Shown: positions 54,236 through 63,741, numbered from the stretch's first letter. The stretch: DNA of 64,000 nt from Ruminococcus sp. (GCA_017478965.1 JAFVCV010000047.1:94790-158789), one strand, 5' to 3'. The notes: a model not told the origin generated them from the letters alone. Translations and numbers: made by a program.

Positions 54236-54266
54236 AAAAAGGTCCCCGGACTTCTGCCCGGGGACC
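54236..54266 (-). terminator. Terminator of the ilvD-pyrF operon
   Basis: GGTCCCCGG/CCGGGGACC 9-bp stem and five T on the minus strand. Confidence 0.9.
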
Positions 54267-54280
54267 ATACTAACTATAGC

Positions 54281-55210
54281 TTACCACCATATCTTAGGCA
54301 GGTATGCGATGATGTCCTCCTTCATCCTTATGACCTCACGCCTTGCAGCCTTGGCGTATTCATGCTCGTCGCACTCCTCTTTCTTGTAGGCGCACATAAC
54401 GCCCCTTGAGGAATTGACTACAACGCCAAGACCGTTCTCGTCAAAGCCCTTTGAAACGCCCTCTGCTCCGCCGCCCTGTGCTCCGTAGCCGGGTACAAGG
54501 AAGAATGTATGGGGAAGTGCCTTCCTCATCTCAGCAAGCTGTTCGGGATAGGTGGCCCCCACCACAGCCCCCACGGAGCTGTAGCCGTATCTGCCCATGG
54601 CCTCTGCGCCCCATTTTTCACACATATCCCCCATGGTGGCATAAACGCTCTTGTCGCCTATCATAAGGTCCTGAAGTTCCCCCGAGGACTTATTGGAGGT
54701 CTTGACCAGGACAAAAATTCCCTTGTCGAACAGCCTGCACTGCTCTAAAAGCGGGCTGATGCCATCGGTGCCAAGATAGCCGTTGACGGTCAGTGCGTCC
54801 GCACCGAAGGCCTCTATCTTCTCTCCGCCCACATCAGTCAGTCCGAGATGAGCCGCCGCATAGGCCTCCATAGTTGCGCCTATATCGTTTCTCTTTCCGT
54901 CGGTGATGACGAACATACCCTTGCTCTTTGCATACTGAATGGTCTTGTAAAGGGTCTTGACGCCCTCATAGCCGTACATCTCATAATATGCCGCCTGAGG
55001 CTTTATCGCCGGGCAGATGTCGTGTATCTCGTCAATTATGCCCTTATTGAATTCCAGCAGGCTCTTAGCGGCGGCCTTCAGGGTCCTGCCATACTTCTTG
55101 TACTTCTTTTCCTTTATGTATTCCGGCACATACTCCAGCTTCGGGTCAAGGCCCACCACCGAGGGATTTTGTGTCCTTACAATGTTTTCGATAAGTCTGT
55201 CCATGCTCAT
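54281..55210 (-). CDS. pyrF: Orotidine 5'-phosphate decarboxylase (type 2)
   Basis: A 309-residue enzyme that makes UMP from OMP. Catalytic region VITDGKRNDIGATM with the Lys/Asp pair; length fits the type 2 branch, longer than type 1. AGGAGG lies eight bases upstream. It closes the ilvD-DUF-pyrC-pyrF operon, 20 bases after pyrC. Confidence 0.95.
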   Translation of the reverse strand: MSMDRLIENIVRTQNPSVVGLDPKLEYVPEYIKEKKYKKYGRTLKAAAKSLLEFNKGIIDEIHDICPAIKPQAAYYEMYGYEGVKTLYKTIQYAKSKGMFVITDGKRNDIGATMEAYAAAHLGLTDVGGEKIEAFGADALTVNGYLGTDGISPLLEQCRLFDKGIFVLVKTSNKSSGELQDLMIGDKSVYATMGDMCEKWGAEAMGRYGYSSVGAVVGATYPEQLAEMRKALPHTFFLVPGYGAQGGGAEGVSKGFDENGLGVVVNSSRGVMCAYKKEECDEHEYAKAARREVIRMKEDIIAYLPKIWW

Positions 55211-55230
55211 TTTAATATCCTCCTGCGAAC

Positions 55231-56511
55231 TTAATAAAGGCTGAATACCACCTTGCCCCGGCAGACGGTATAAATGTTCTTGCCCCTGAGCCTTTCACCC
55301 TTGAACACTGTGTTCTTGCTCCTGGAGTTCAGCTCTTCGGGAATGACCTCCCACTCATAGTCAGGGTCGAAGATACAAAGGTCACACCTTTCCCCATGTG
55401 CTATCTTTACAGCCGGCAGGCCCATTATCCTCCTGGGGTTCACGCTCATGACCTCCACAAGCTTTGAAAGGCTCATCTTCCCCGTATGGTAAAGCTTAGT
55501 CAGCGTCACCGCCAGGGAAGTCTCCAGTCCCACCACGCCGTTGGGAGCCTTTTCAAAATCAGCCTTTTCCTCGGCGGAATGGGGTGCGTTGTCGGTTATT
55601 ATGCAGTCGATGGTCCCGTCTAAAAGAGCCTCCTCCACCGCCTGCCTGTCCTTCTCCGTCCTCAGAGGGGGCGACATCCTGTAGTCAGCGTCCCTGGAAA
55701 GGAGTTTTTCGTCGGTATAGGTAAAGTAGTGCGGCCCCGTTTCGCAGGTGACCTTAACGCCGTCCCTCTTTGCGGCTCTGATGATATTCACCGAGCCATA
55801 GGTCGAAACGTGGCATATATGTATCCTTGCACCGCAGCTCATGGCAAGGCAGATCTCCCTTGCGGTGATGCTGTCTTCGCTGGCCCGGTCCATGCCCTTT
55901 ACGCCCAGCTTTTCAGACACCTCGCCCTTATTTATTATGCCGCCGTTTATTATTTTCAGGTCCTCGCAGTGTGAGGTTATCAGCAGCCCCGTTTCGTTGG
56001 TCTTCTCCAGGGCCTGTCTCATCAGCTCTGCGTTCTCCACAGGCCTTCCGTCGTCAGAAATGGCAACTATCCCGGCCCTTTTGAGTTCCTCCTGGTCGCA
56101 AAGCTCCTCACCCTTCATGCCTTTGGTGACGCAGGCGTAGGGTATGACGTCTATCCCGGTCCTTTCAGCCTTGTCGAAGACATATCTCACTGCCTCCGGC
56201 GAGTCGATGGGCGGCTTGGTGTTGGGCATACAGGCCACCCCAGTAAAGCCCCCGGCCTTAGCGGCGTTGGCTCCTGTGATGATATCCTCCTTGTATTCCT
56301 GCCCAGGGTCCCTGAAATGCACGTGCATATCAAAAAGCCCCGGAACGGCCACCAGCCTTCCCTGTCCGTCAATGACCCTCTGAGCGTCTCCACAGTCTTC
56401 GAGTCTGCCCACGGCGGTGATAAGGCCGCCGCTGACAGATATATCCACTATCCCGTCAAGGCCGGACTGAGGGTCAACGGCCCTGACGTTTTTTATCAGT
56501 AGCTCTGTCAT
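55231..56511 (-). CDS. pyrC: Dihydroorotase
   Basis: A 426-residue metal-dependent amidohydrolase that cyclises carbamoyl-aspartate. Seen: DMHVHFRDPGQEYKEDI (first zinc ligands), ITSHCED, HICHVST, and DNAPHSAEEK. This is the class I type. Its start is two bases after the preceding stop with no ribosome site, so translational coupling is likely. Confidence 0.96.
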   Translation of the reverse strand: MTELLIKNVRAVDPQSGLDGIVDISVSGGLITAVGRLEDCGDAQRVIDGQGRLVAVPGLFDMHVHFRDPGQEYKEDIITGANAAKAGGFTGVACMPNTKPPIDSPEAVRYVFDKAERTGIDVIPYACVTKGMKGEELCDQEELKRAGIVAISDDGRPVENAELMRQALEKTNETGLLITSHCEDLKIINGGIINKGEVSEKLGVKGMDRASEDSITAREICLAMSCGARIHICHVSTYGSVNIIRAAKRDGVKVTCETGPHYFTYTDEKLLSRDADYRMSPPLRTEKDRQAVEEALLDGTIDCIITDNAPHSAEEKADFEKAPNGVVGLETSLAVTLTKLYHTGKMSLSKLVEVMSVNPRRIMGLPAVKIAHGERCDLCIFDPDYEWEVIPEELNSRSKNTVFKGERLRGKNIYTVCRGKVVFSLY

Positions 56512-56513
56512 TT

Positions 56514-57056
56514 TTAGTTGTGTTCCTTACCGTCATTGAACTGCTCAACGGTCCTGGTCCTTGTGCATCTGAAAATATTGCCGTCGGTATTCTGCACTAT
56601 GAGCTTCACCTCAGCAGATGCAGCCATTACGGCCTTTCTCTGGTTGTTGCTCATCATGGTCCAGCCAACATCAGCGTAAGGCTCATCATATTCCAGATCT
56701 GCATAGGTGATGGTAGAGAAAAACTTCAGCTTTTCGCCAAGATCAAGAGTAGTGTCCCTGGTGTCGTTAGGCAGCACCAGCAGCTTTATCCTCTTATTGT
56801 CCTCATCTATCTTGAAATAGCCCTTTGCATAGCTGTGAGAGGTATCGCTCTCCTTGGTGATAGTGAACTCGCCGGACTCACCGAACACCAGTCTCAGATC
56901 CTTCTCCTCATCGGTCCAGTAGCCCAGAACGAACTGTCTGGAATCTGTCCCCTTGTCGTGTGTAGGCGTGCTGAAAACATAAGTTCCTACGAACACACCG
57001 CATACGATGATGACCACAAAAATAATGCCGAGTATCGACGAAATGACCTTCTTCAT
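56514..57056 (-). CDS. Membrane-anchored protein of unknown function
   Basis: A 180-residue protein with one N-terminal membrane helix (about residues 5-28) and an extracellular beta-rich domain (QFVLGYWTDEEKDLRLVFGESGEFTI), a lipocalin-like pattern as in DUF5640-type proteins. Not firmly recognised. AGGAGGG precedes the ATG. It lies between ilvD and pyrC in a tight operon, so it is co-expressed with pyrimidine and branched-chain synthesis genes. Confidence 0.75.
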   Translation of the reverse strand: MKKVISSILGIIFVVIIVCGVFVGTYVFSTPTHDKGTDSRQFVLGYWTDEEKDLRLVFGESGEFTITKESDTSHSYAKGYFKIDEDNKRIKLLVLPNDTRDTTLDLGEKLKFFSTITYADLEYDEPYADVGWTMMSNNQRKAVMAASAEVKLIVQNTDGNIFRCTRTRTVEQFNDGKEHN

Positions 57057-57078
57057 TTCTTATCCCTCCTGTTTTGTT

Positions 57079-58752
57079 TTACTCTCTGGTATTCAGTACA
57101 GCGCCCTTATTGGCCGAAGTGACCAGGGACGCATATCTTGCAAGATAGCCGGACTTTATCTTAGGCTCTCTCGGTACCCAGTTCTTCCTTCTCTCAGCCA
57201 GTACCTCGTCGCTGACTTCAAGAGTTATCGAATGTGCATTGATGTCGATAGAGATGGTGTCTCCCTCCTCCACCAGTGCGATATTGCCCCCCAGTGCGGC
57301 CTCGGGTGAAACATGGCCTATGGCAGCTCCTCTGGTGGCTCCGCTGAAACGTCCGTCCGTGATAAGTGCCACGGTGGAGCCAAGACCCATGCCCTGGATA
57401 GCGGAGGTGGGGTTGAGCATCTCTCTCATGCCGGGGCCGCCCTTGGGTCCCTCATACCTGATGACCACCACGTCTCCGGGTACTATCTTTCCTCCCCTGA
57501 TAGCTGCTATTGCGTCCTCCTCGCAGTCGAATACCCTTGCAGGTCCGCTGTGCCTGAGCATTTCCGGTGCAACGGCGCTCCTCTTGACTACGCAGGTGTC
57601 CGGAGCCAGGTTGCCCTTTAACACAGCGATGCCGCCGTTAGGCATATAGGGATCCTCGATGGGCCTGATTATGTCGTGATCCTTATTGACGGCGCCCTTG
57701 ATGTTCTCTGCCACGGTCTTGCCTGTGCAGGTCATGCAGTCCGTATAGATAAGGTCTTTCTTGGCAAGCTCTGCCAGAACGGCATAAACGCCGCCGGCCT
57801 CGTTGAGGTCCTCCATATAGGTATGGCCCGCAGGAGCCAGATGGCAGATATTAGGCGTTTTCTCCGAGATCTCGTTGACCAGCTCCAGGTCAAGGTCTAT
57901 GCCGCACTCGTGGGCGATGGCCGGCAGGTGGAGCATGGAATTGGTGGAGCAGCCCAGGGCCATATCAGCAGCGATGGCGTTTTTGAAGGCCTTCTCAGTC
58001 ATGATATCACGGGGCCTGATATTGCGGCGGTAAAGCTCCATGACCTGCATACCTGCGTGTTTGGCCAGCTTCAGTCTCTCTGAATAAACAGCGGGGATAG
58101 TGCCGTTGCCCCTGAGTCCCATGCCAAGTACCTCGGTCAGACAGTTCATCGAATTTGCGGTATACATTCCCGAGCAGGAGCCGCAGGAGGGACAGGCCTT
58201 GTTCTCAAACTCCTCCACGTCCTCCAGGGTAAAGGTCCCCGCATTATATGAGCCAACGGCCTCGAACATACTCGAAAGGGAGGTCTTCTTCCCCTTAACA
58301 TGACCTGCAAGCATAGGTCCGCCGGAAACGAATACCGTCGGCACATTTACCCTTGCTGCCGCCATCAGCAGTCCCGGCACGTTCTTGTCACAGTTAGGCA
58401 CCATGACCAGTGCGTCAAAATGATGCGCAAGAGCCATACACTCTGTAGAATCAGCGATAAGGTCCCTGGTAACGAGCGAATACTTCATGCCCTGGTGGCC
58501 CATTGCTATACCGTCGCAGACTGCGATGGCCGGGAAAACTATCGGCGTTCCTCCCGCCATTGCCACGCCCATCTTAACGGCCTCGACTATCTTGTCGATG
58601 TTCATATGTCCGGGGACTATCTCATTGTAAGAGGAAACTATGCCTACCAGGGGCCTTTCCATCTCCTCCTTAGTCATTCCCAGCGCATTGAACAGCGACC
58701 TCTGCGGCGCCTTGTCAACGCCCTCGCAGAAAAAATTCTCACTCATCTTCAT
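57079..58752 (-). CDS. ilvD: Dihydroxy-acid dehydratase
   Basis: A 557-residue Fe-S enzyme making 2-keto acids for valine, isoleucine and leucine. Iron-sulfur Cys in PNCDKNVPG and [19 protein letters not shown], substrate motif [10 protein letters not shown], and [12 protein letters not shown] near the end. First gene of the ilvD-DUF-pyrC-pyrF operon. Either the annotated ATG or one two codons later could be used. The 65-base leader has no clear promoter, so read-through from upstream is possible. Confidence 0.96.
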   Translation of the reverse strand: MKMSENFFCEGVDKAPQRSLFNALGMTKEEMERPLVGIVSSYNEIVPGHMNIDKIVEAVKMGVAMAGGTPIVFPAIAVCDGIAMGHQGMKYSLVTRDLIADSTECMALAHHFDALVMVPNCDKNVPGLLMAAARVNVPTVFVSGGPMLAGHVKGKKTSLSSMFEAVGSYNAGTFTLEDVEEFENKACPSCGSCSGMYTANSMNCLTEVLGMGLRGNGTIPAVYSERLKLAKHAGMQVMELYRRNIRPRDIMTEKAFKNAIAADMALGCSTNSMLHLPAIAHECGIDLDLELVNEISEKTPNICHLAPAGHTYMEDLNEAGGVYAVLAELAKKDLIYTDCMTCTGKTVAENIKGAVNKDHDIIRPIEDPYMPNGGIAVLKGNLAPDTCVVKRSAVAPEMLRHSGPARVFDCEEDAIAAIRGGKIVPGDVVVIRYEGPKGGPGMREMLNPTSAIQGMGLGSTVALITDGRFSGATRGAAIGHVSPEAALGGNIALVEEGDTISIDINAHSITLEVSDEVLAERRKNWVPREPKIKSGYLARYASLVTSANKGAVLNTRE

Positions 58753-58817
58753 TCACGTCCTTTATAGTACTTTCTGATAATAGCGTCCTGCCCGTCCACT
58801 GACAGGCAGATCTATCC

Positions 58818-59489
58818 TTATCTTATCCTCTTGTAAGGCGAACCTGAGCCGGCTATCATGATGATACCGCCCATTATGAACGGCAGAGAGAACAGCCACA
58901 TCAGGTTCCTCATGCTCATATCCCTGACCTCTATGACATAAAGCGAAACGCTGTCCTCATTCAGGTCCCCCATGATCCTGTTCCCGTCCAGAACAAGGTC
59001 ATAGTCCTTAGGGGCTCTCTTGAGAAAATCCCTTATCCGCTCATCATATCTGCTGTTTCTGACGATAACGCCGTCAAATGTCACCCCGTTGCCGACGGAA
59101 TTGTTCATCAGCAGCGCTAAGTAAAGCTCTGTAGACTTTACTTCGTCAACGGCCATTACCATCAGCTTGCCTGTTTCCGGCGCCGCATTGGTCAGGAACA
59201 TACTGAATCTGCCGTCCTCACCGTATTCGCTGTCCGTGGTGAAAACGTCCGCTGCCGCCTGCTCCGTCCCCCAGGGGTCCTCTGCATAGCCTTTGGGGAA
59301 GGCGGTCAGGGAATGGTCCACGGTCCCTGTTACATACTTCCCGTTTTTCAGGTCCTCCTGCGTAAGCTCCGAGATATCCGTCCGCCCGGCATATTTTATC
59401 ACCCCGGCCAGCCCTGTTATAAGTATCACCAGCCCCACGAGCACCAGGCCGGCGCCTATTTTATGGAATACCGTCAGCCTGAGTTTCAT
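58818..59489 (-). CDS. Membrane protein with two terminal helices, unknown
   Basis: A 223-residue protein: one helix near residues 12-32, a large outer domain (about 35-190), and a second helix near 193-215. No family recognised; the layout recalls DUF6709-type proteins. It follows the repeat protein by three bases and ends the manA operon. Confidence 0.7.
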   Translation of the reverse strand: MKLRLTVFHKIGAGLVLVGLVILITGLAGVIKYAGRTDISELTQEDLKNGKYVTGTVDHSLTAFPKGYAEDPWGTEQAAADVFTTDSEYGEDGRFSMFLTNAAPETGKLMVMAVDEVKSTELYLALLMNNSVGNGVTFDGVIVRNSRYDERIRDFLKRAPKDYDLVLDGNRIMGDLNEDSVSLYVIEVRDMSMRNLMWLFSLPFIMGGIIMIAGSGSPYKRIR

Positions 59490-59492
59490 AAG

Positions 59493-59987
59493 CTACTCCC
59501 CGCCGTCCTCAGGGCCCTTGTCCTCAGGTATGACCTCAGGACTGTCCTTGGCGGCTATGTCGATGAACTCCTTGCTGTCCTTGGCGGCCTTCCTGGCCTG
59601 CTTTTTGCTGCTGACGGCCTTCACGCCCCCGCTGACAAAAGTCACCGCAGTATCGGCGGCCTTGTTGACCGCATCGCCAAGCTTTCCGCTCTCCACAAAT
59701 TCCTTGGTCTTGTCCGCAGCCCTGCTGACCGTGTCCCTGAGCCTGCCGCTCTCCACAAAATCCTTGGCGCTGCCTGCGGTGCGGGTCACGCCCTCTTTCA
59801 GCTTTCCGCTCTCCACGAACTGCTTGGTCCTGTCAGCAGCCCTGCTGACTCCGTCCTTCAGCTTTCCGCTCTCAACAAATTCCTTAGTCTTACCGGCGGC
59901 CTTCGCCACGTCCTCCTTCAGCTTGCCGCTGGTGACATGGTCCTTGGCGTCCTTAGCCGCCTTGGTGAGCTTTTCTTTCAGTGCCAT
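59493..59987 (-). CDS. Tandem-repeat amphipathic helical protein (LEA-like)
   Basis: A 164-residue protein made of five 20-residue repeats (residues 20-119), each of the form SGKLKEDVAKAAGKTKEFVE with Val/Ala/Phe on one face and Lys/Glu on the other. A Ser/Lys linker and an acidic tail (PEVIPEDKGPEDGGE) follow. No signal peptide or clear membrane helix. The composition resembles LEA, YtxH or apolipoprotein-type helices that bind membranes or protect proteins. GGAGG precedes the ATG. Co-transcribed with the glucokinase and the membrane protein. Confidence 0.8.
   Translation of the reverse strand: MALKEKLTKAAKDAKDHVTSGKLKEDVAKAAGKTKEFVESGKLKDGVSRAADRTKQFVESGKLKEGVTRTAGSAKDFVESGRLRDTVSRAADKTKEFVESGKLGDAVNKAADTAVTFVSGGVKAVSSKKQARKAAKDSKEFIDIAAKDSPEVIPEDKGPEDGGE
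59631..59930 (-). repeat. Five in-frame 60-bp repeats
   Basis: Each unit encodes 20 residues of the helical protein. Units are similar but not identical, consistent with duplication under selection. Confidence 0.8.
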
Positions 59988-60026
59988 TGCGATACCTCCT
60001 TGATAACGCCCTGCGCTCAGAGCGTC

Positions 60027-60983
60027 TTATCTCTTGCTCAGTCCTAAGAAGGCTGCACCGATTATGCCGGCGTCGTTGCCCAGCTTTGCTATGACTATCT
60101 CGGTGTTCTTCTCGGAATTCTTTGTATATATCTCCTTGGCCACCTCTGCCTTCAAAGGCAGCAGCAGCGGGTCGCCCTCGTTGCATACTCCCCCGCCTAT
60201 GCAGAGAATGTCCGGCTGGAAGATGTTTATGGTGTTTGCTATACCGCAGGCTAAGTAGCGTATATAGTCGTCAACTACCTGCTTTGCAGTCTCATCGCCC
60301 TTCCTCATGGCGTTGAAGGCAGTCCTTGCGCTGACCTTGCCGTGCTCTGCGGCCTCCTCATGCAGAAGGCTGCCGGGAGTCTTGTCCATGGCCTCCTTAG
60401 TCATTCTGATAAGACCCGTTGCGGAGGAATACACCTCAAAACAGCCCTTCCTGCCGCAGGTACACTGAGGACCGTTTACATTGATGACTGTGTGGCCTAT
60501 CTCCGCCCCGGCGAAATTGGAGCCTGAATAGATCTTGCCGCCGATGATGATGCCGCCGCCGACGCCTGTCCCCAGGGTTATGCAGACCGCATTGTCTGCG
60601 CCCTTTGCTGCCCCGGCCACATACTCGCCGTAAGCCGCAGCGTTGGCGTCGTTCTCAACGTAGCAGGGCTTGTCGATATGTGTCCTCATCAGCTCCACCA
60701 CCGGGAAGTTAAGAAAACCTAAGTTATTTGAATACTCGATGACTCCGGTGTCTGAATTGGCGGTGCCCGGTGTGCCTATGCCCACGGCCTCGATATCCTC
60801 AAGGGTCAGCCCGGCCTCCTTCACGGCCTGCAAAGCGACCTTAGCCATATCCGCACAGATCTCCTCGCCGGGTCTTGGCAGATCCGTCTTGCAGCTCGCC
60901 TTTGCAACTATCTCAAAATCTTCGCTGACCACGCCGGCCTTGATATTGGTGCCGCCAAGGTCTATGCCTATGTAATATTTCAT
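60027..60983 (-). CDS. glcK: ROK family glucokinase
   Basis: A 318-residue sugar kinase. ATP loop IGIDLGGTNIKAG at the start, ENDANAAAYGEY, GTGVGGGII, and the ROK zinc motif CTCGRKGCFE. ROK kinases phosphorylate glucose or related sugars; glucokinase is most likely. The ATG at 60983 begins at the family-typical MKYYIGID; a longer frame is unsupported. It follows manA by 39 bases, so hexose entry genes are grouped. Confidence 0.9.
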   Translation of the reverse strand: MKYYIGIDLGGTNIKAGVVSEDFEIVAKASCKTDLPRPGEEICADMAKVALQAVKEAGLTLEDIEAVGIGTPGTANSDTGVIEYSNNLGFLNFPVVELMRTHIDKPCYVENDANAAAYGEYVAGAAKGADNAVCITLGTGVGGGIIIGGKIYSGSNFAGAEIGHTVINVNGPQCTCGRKGCFEVYSSATGLIRMTKEAMDKTPGSLLHEEAAEHGKVSARTAFNAMRKGDETAKQVVDDYIRYLACGIANTINIFQPDILCIGGGVCNEGDPLLLPLKAEVAKEIYTKNSEKNTEIVIAKLGNDAGIIGAAFLGLSKR

Positions 60984-61022
60984 ATCAGTTTTTCCCTTCT
61001 GCATTTCATTTATTTTTTCCGG

Positions 61023-62042
61023 TCACTGCTGACCCATATCGTCTATCCTGGTCAGAACGAACCTGCACTTGCCCTCCAGGGTAAACTTCCCTACCCCGGC
61101 GCTGACAAAGATGCTGTCGCCCTTCCTGGCGTTTATCTTCACATCTCTCTTGCTCAGCGGTGCAGTGCTGCTCTCGTCCCTGAACATATAGGAGCCTCTC
61201 AGCACCGGCTCGCCCTCCAGTATCAGCAGGCTCACGAATGAGCTCTCGTCCGCCGTGAACTCGGCCTTTTCCTCCACGTCCACCCTGTAGGTGGTGAAGT
61301 ACTCGCACCTTGCCATGAGCTTTATGACCGCCCCGTTCTCTTCCACCTCAGGCACATCGGGATACTGCTCGGCAGGACACAGCTTTGTCACATCGAGAGC
61401 CTTGTCGATATGCAGCTCCCTCTGTCTGCCGTCCTTGCCTACCCTGCCGTAATCGTAGATGCGGTAGGTGGTGTTGGAATTCTGCTGTATCTCAGCTATG
61501 AGTATGCCCTTTCCTATGGCGTGCAGAGTGCCGGACTTTATGAAGAAAACGTCCCCCTTATGGACCGGCACATTGTTGGTCACTTCAAGCAGGGTGTTGT
61601 CCTTTATCCTGCGGGCGAATTCCTCCTTGGTTATCTCGCCCTTGAACCCGTAAAGGAGCTCCGCCCCCTCGTCACAGTCCACCACATACCACATCTCGGT
61701 CTTTCCGTACTCGCCCTCCACCCTCTGAGCGTACTCATTGTCCGGGTGGACCTGAACAGAAAGGTTGTCCTTGGCGTCGATGAGCTTTATGAGTATGGGG
61801 AAGTTCTCAAAGCGCCTGCAATTGGTGCCAAGGACCTCCCGGCCCGCCTTGTCTATATACTCCTGCAAGGTAAGCCCCGCATCGTCGCCGTCCGCCACTA
61901 CGCTGGCCCCGTCCTTATGACAGGAAAGCTCCCAGCTCTCAGCGACCTTATCATAATCGCAGTCCTTGCCGTACTCGTCCCTTAACCTTGTGCCGCCCCA
62001 GAGATAATCCTTGAAAGCCGACTTTAGTCTGAATATCGCCAT
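61023..62042 (-). CDS. manA: Mannose-6-phosphate isomerase (type I, zinc)
   Basis: A 339-residue cupin enzyme that interconverts mannose 6-phosphate and fructose 6-phosphate. Zinc and active-site motifs: SVQVHPDNEYA, GKTEMWYVVD, and KSGTLHAIGKG. First gene of the operon with glucokinase, the repeat protein and a membrane protein. Promoter at 62161-62189; GGAGGG lies about eight bases before the ATG. Confidence 0.93.
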   Translation of the reverse strand: MAIFRLKSAFKDYLWGGTRLRDEYGKDCDYDKVAESWELSCHKDGASVVADGDDAGLTLQEYIDKAGREVLGTNCRRFENFPILIKLIDAKDNLSVQVHPDNEYAQRVEGEYGKTEMWYVVDCDEGAELLYGFKGEITKEEFARRIKDNTLLEVTNNVPVHKGDVFFIKSGTLHAIGKGILIAEIQQNSNTTYRIYDYGRVGKDGRQRELHIDKALDVTKLCPAEQYPDVPEVEENGAVIKLMARCEYFTTYRVDVEEKAEFTADESSFVSLLILEGEPVLRGSYMFRDESSTAPLSKRDVKINARKGDSIFVSAGVGKFTLEGKCRFVLTRIDDMGQQ

Positions 62043-62160
62043 TAATGATCCCTCCGTTATCTATAATGATCCATCATCATATATTTCCCATATATTGACA
62101 TTTTTGCCGTGAACGCCCCGATCCCAGGTCTCCGGCGCCAAAATGCCTATACCTCTAATA

Positions 62161-62189
62161 ATAATATCACAATTTTCCCTTCAAGTCAA
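62161..62189 (-). promoter_or_regulatory. Promoter of the manA operon
   Basis: Minus strand: TTGACT (62189-62184), 17-base spacer, TATTAT (62166-62161). Confidence 0.75.
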
Positions 62190-62200
62190 TAAAATTACAC

Positions 62201-62231
62201 AAAAAAACCTGCTCTGCCGTTGCGGGGCAGG
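62201..62231 (-). terminator. Orphan terminator-like hairpin
   Basis: CCTGCTCTGC/GCGGGGCAGG stem (two G-T pairs), loop CGTT, seven T on the minus strand. No minus-strand gene lies upstream of it inside the window. Confidence 0.6.
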
Positions 62232-62363
62232 CATTTGTTACAAAATTGTTAAGTTTGATATTTTTCCATAAAACTGTCACCTTTATATCGTATCATTATA
62301 CAGATATATACAGATATCAGAACAGTGCCGTTACAGGCCTTACATACCGAAAAGGAGAAAAAT

Positions 62364-62957
62364 ATGAAAAAGCTTATACCCTTCCTTGCCGCCGCACTTA
62401 TGCTCGCCGGCTGCGGCAAAATGACCGCCGGCACCTACGAGCCGGAAGACCTGAGCAGCCAAGAAGACGGCCTGAGTTCTGCCGGAGCTGACCTTTCCTC
62501 TGAGCCCGCTGAAGAAATCGGCGGCGTTGCCACCGACGGTGAAGATACCGTGCAGGAAGGTCCTGCCCCGGTGACAGCCGACACCGGCGGCATAGTATTG
62601 ATATACGAATACACAAACTACGCCTGGGGCTTTGTGAACAACGGCTATTTTATCGACTCCGACGGGAATGTCTACGGCTTTGACCTGCCCCCGGCAGTAT
62701 CGTATACGGCTAAGGACGTTCCTCTTGTCGAACAGCTCAAAATGATAAAGGAATTCTCTGAGCCTGCCCTGACCGTTGACAAAGACACCGTCAGCAAGAT
62801 GGCAGGATACGGCGCCGCCTGCGACCCGGAGGCTGATTTCGATATGGAGCTGACCGCCTTTGACGCCGGGGAAGGCAGATACTTTTTCGTCAGCCCCGAC
62901 GGTGAGACTATACTCTGCGGCGAAAGCGGCGACTACACCTACACCCCCAAGGACTAG
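62364..62957 (+). CDS. Uncharacterised lipoprotein
   Basis: A 197-residue protein with a signal segment ending in the lipobox LMLAGC, an acidic Ser/Glu-rich linker, and a soluble domain (IVLIYEYTNYAWGFVNNGYFID...). Not recognised. The ATG at 62364 has AAAGGAG; the longer frame is unsupported. Three bases separate it from the next gene. Confidence 0.78.
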   Translation: MKKLIPFLAAALMLAGCGKMTAGTYEPEDLSSQEDGLSSAGADLSSEPAEEIGGVATDGEDTVQEGPAPVTADTGGIVLIYEYTNYAWGFVNNGYFIDSDGNVYGFDLPPAVSYTAKDVPLVEQLKMIKEFSEPALTVDKDTVSKMAGYGAACDPEADFDMELTAFDAGEGRYFFVSPDGETILCGESGDYTYTPKD

Positions 62958-62960
62958 GAT

Positions 62961-63461
62961 ATGAAAAAGCTCCTGGAGCTGTGGGACGGACTGTGGGACG
63001 CACCTGGCACGTCCCTTTACAAAGTCCCCTACGAGAACTACACTGCCCTTTACACTTCCGAGAGATGCTATCTGACCAATATCGCCCTTGACAGCACCGA
63101 CATCGAAGGCAGCTTCATACTTTCTTCCCCAGATGAGGTGGAGGACTTTTCTCAGCTCACAGGCATCGACCTGGTGAAAGCTCTCGATATCGACCTCAGC
63201 GCTGACATGGACCTTGACAGGTTCATGAACGAAAAGAAGTTCTGCTTTATGGTGAGCATTGGCAGCAGCAGCGCCGACAGTCCGGCAAAAAAAGCCAGCG
63301 CCTTTCTCCTCAGGGACGGCGTAGGCGATTTTGCTCCCGGCGAGGACTTTGACAGTCCCTGTTTCTGCAAGGCGGCCGCATTGCAGACCGATATGGACCT
63401 GCCTGAAAGAACTGCCGACGGCAGTCTCTGGACAGAGTACCCGGGAGGTCCCGGCTCATAG
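62961..63461 (+). CDS. Cytoplasmic protein of unknown function
   Basis: A 166-residue protein without a signal peptide (MKKLLELWDGLWDAPG...). It is acidic and Asp-rich in the middle (IDLSADMDLDRFMNE). No family recognised. It starts three bases after the preceding lipoprotein stop, so the two are probably co-translated. Confidence 0.65.
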   Translation: MKKLLELWDGLWDAPGTSLYKVPYENYTALYTSERCYLTNIALDSTDIEGSFILSSPDEVEDFSQLTGIDLVKALDIDLSADMDLDRFMNEKKFCFMVSIGSSSADSPAKKASAFLLRDGVGDFAPGEDFDSPCFCKAAALQTDMDLPERTADGSLWTEYPGGPGS

Positions 63462-63622
63462 AAAAGCGTATTCGTGGACCCAATGAGCTTTTGCAGCGTC
63501 GTATTGCTCCTCTTCGGGAGATTTGTCCCCCTCGATATCCCGCCGCCCTCAGCGCCGCTCGGCGCCGGTGTTCTTCTGTCCCTGACAGGAAAAGGCCCCA
63601 TAGGGTAAAACACAGCAAACAT

Positions 63623-63657
63623 AAAGGCGCTGACCTCAATGCGGGGCCAGCGCCTTT
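63623..63657. terminator. Bidirectional terminator hairpin
   Basis: AAAGGCGCTG/CAGCGCCTTT 10-bp stem flanked by A- and T-runs. Confidence 0.7.
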
Positions 63658-63741
63658 TGATATCATGTTTTTTAATGCTCAGCCGATATCGTTGCGGCAT
63701 ATCACGATCGGCAAAAGCTTTTAGATGAACTGACCAAAACA

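Larger units (their letters stand above)
62043..62363. other. Divergent intergenic region between manA and lipoprotein
   Basis: About 320 bases. It contains the manA promoter, an orphan terminator-like hairpin (62208-62231), and a possible 14-codon upstream frame (MSIYGKYMMMDHYR) in the manA leader without a good ribosome site. No clear promoter for the plus-strand lipoprotein was found. Confidence 0.55.

Noticed and set aside
59631-59930. 60-bp repeats as a possible CRISPR or VNTR outside genes
   Set aside because: They are in-frame coding repeats of a helical protein without spacers.
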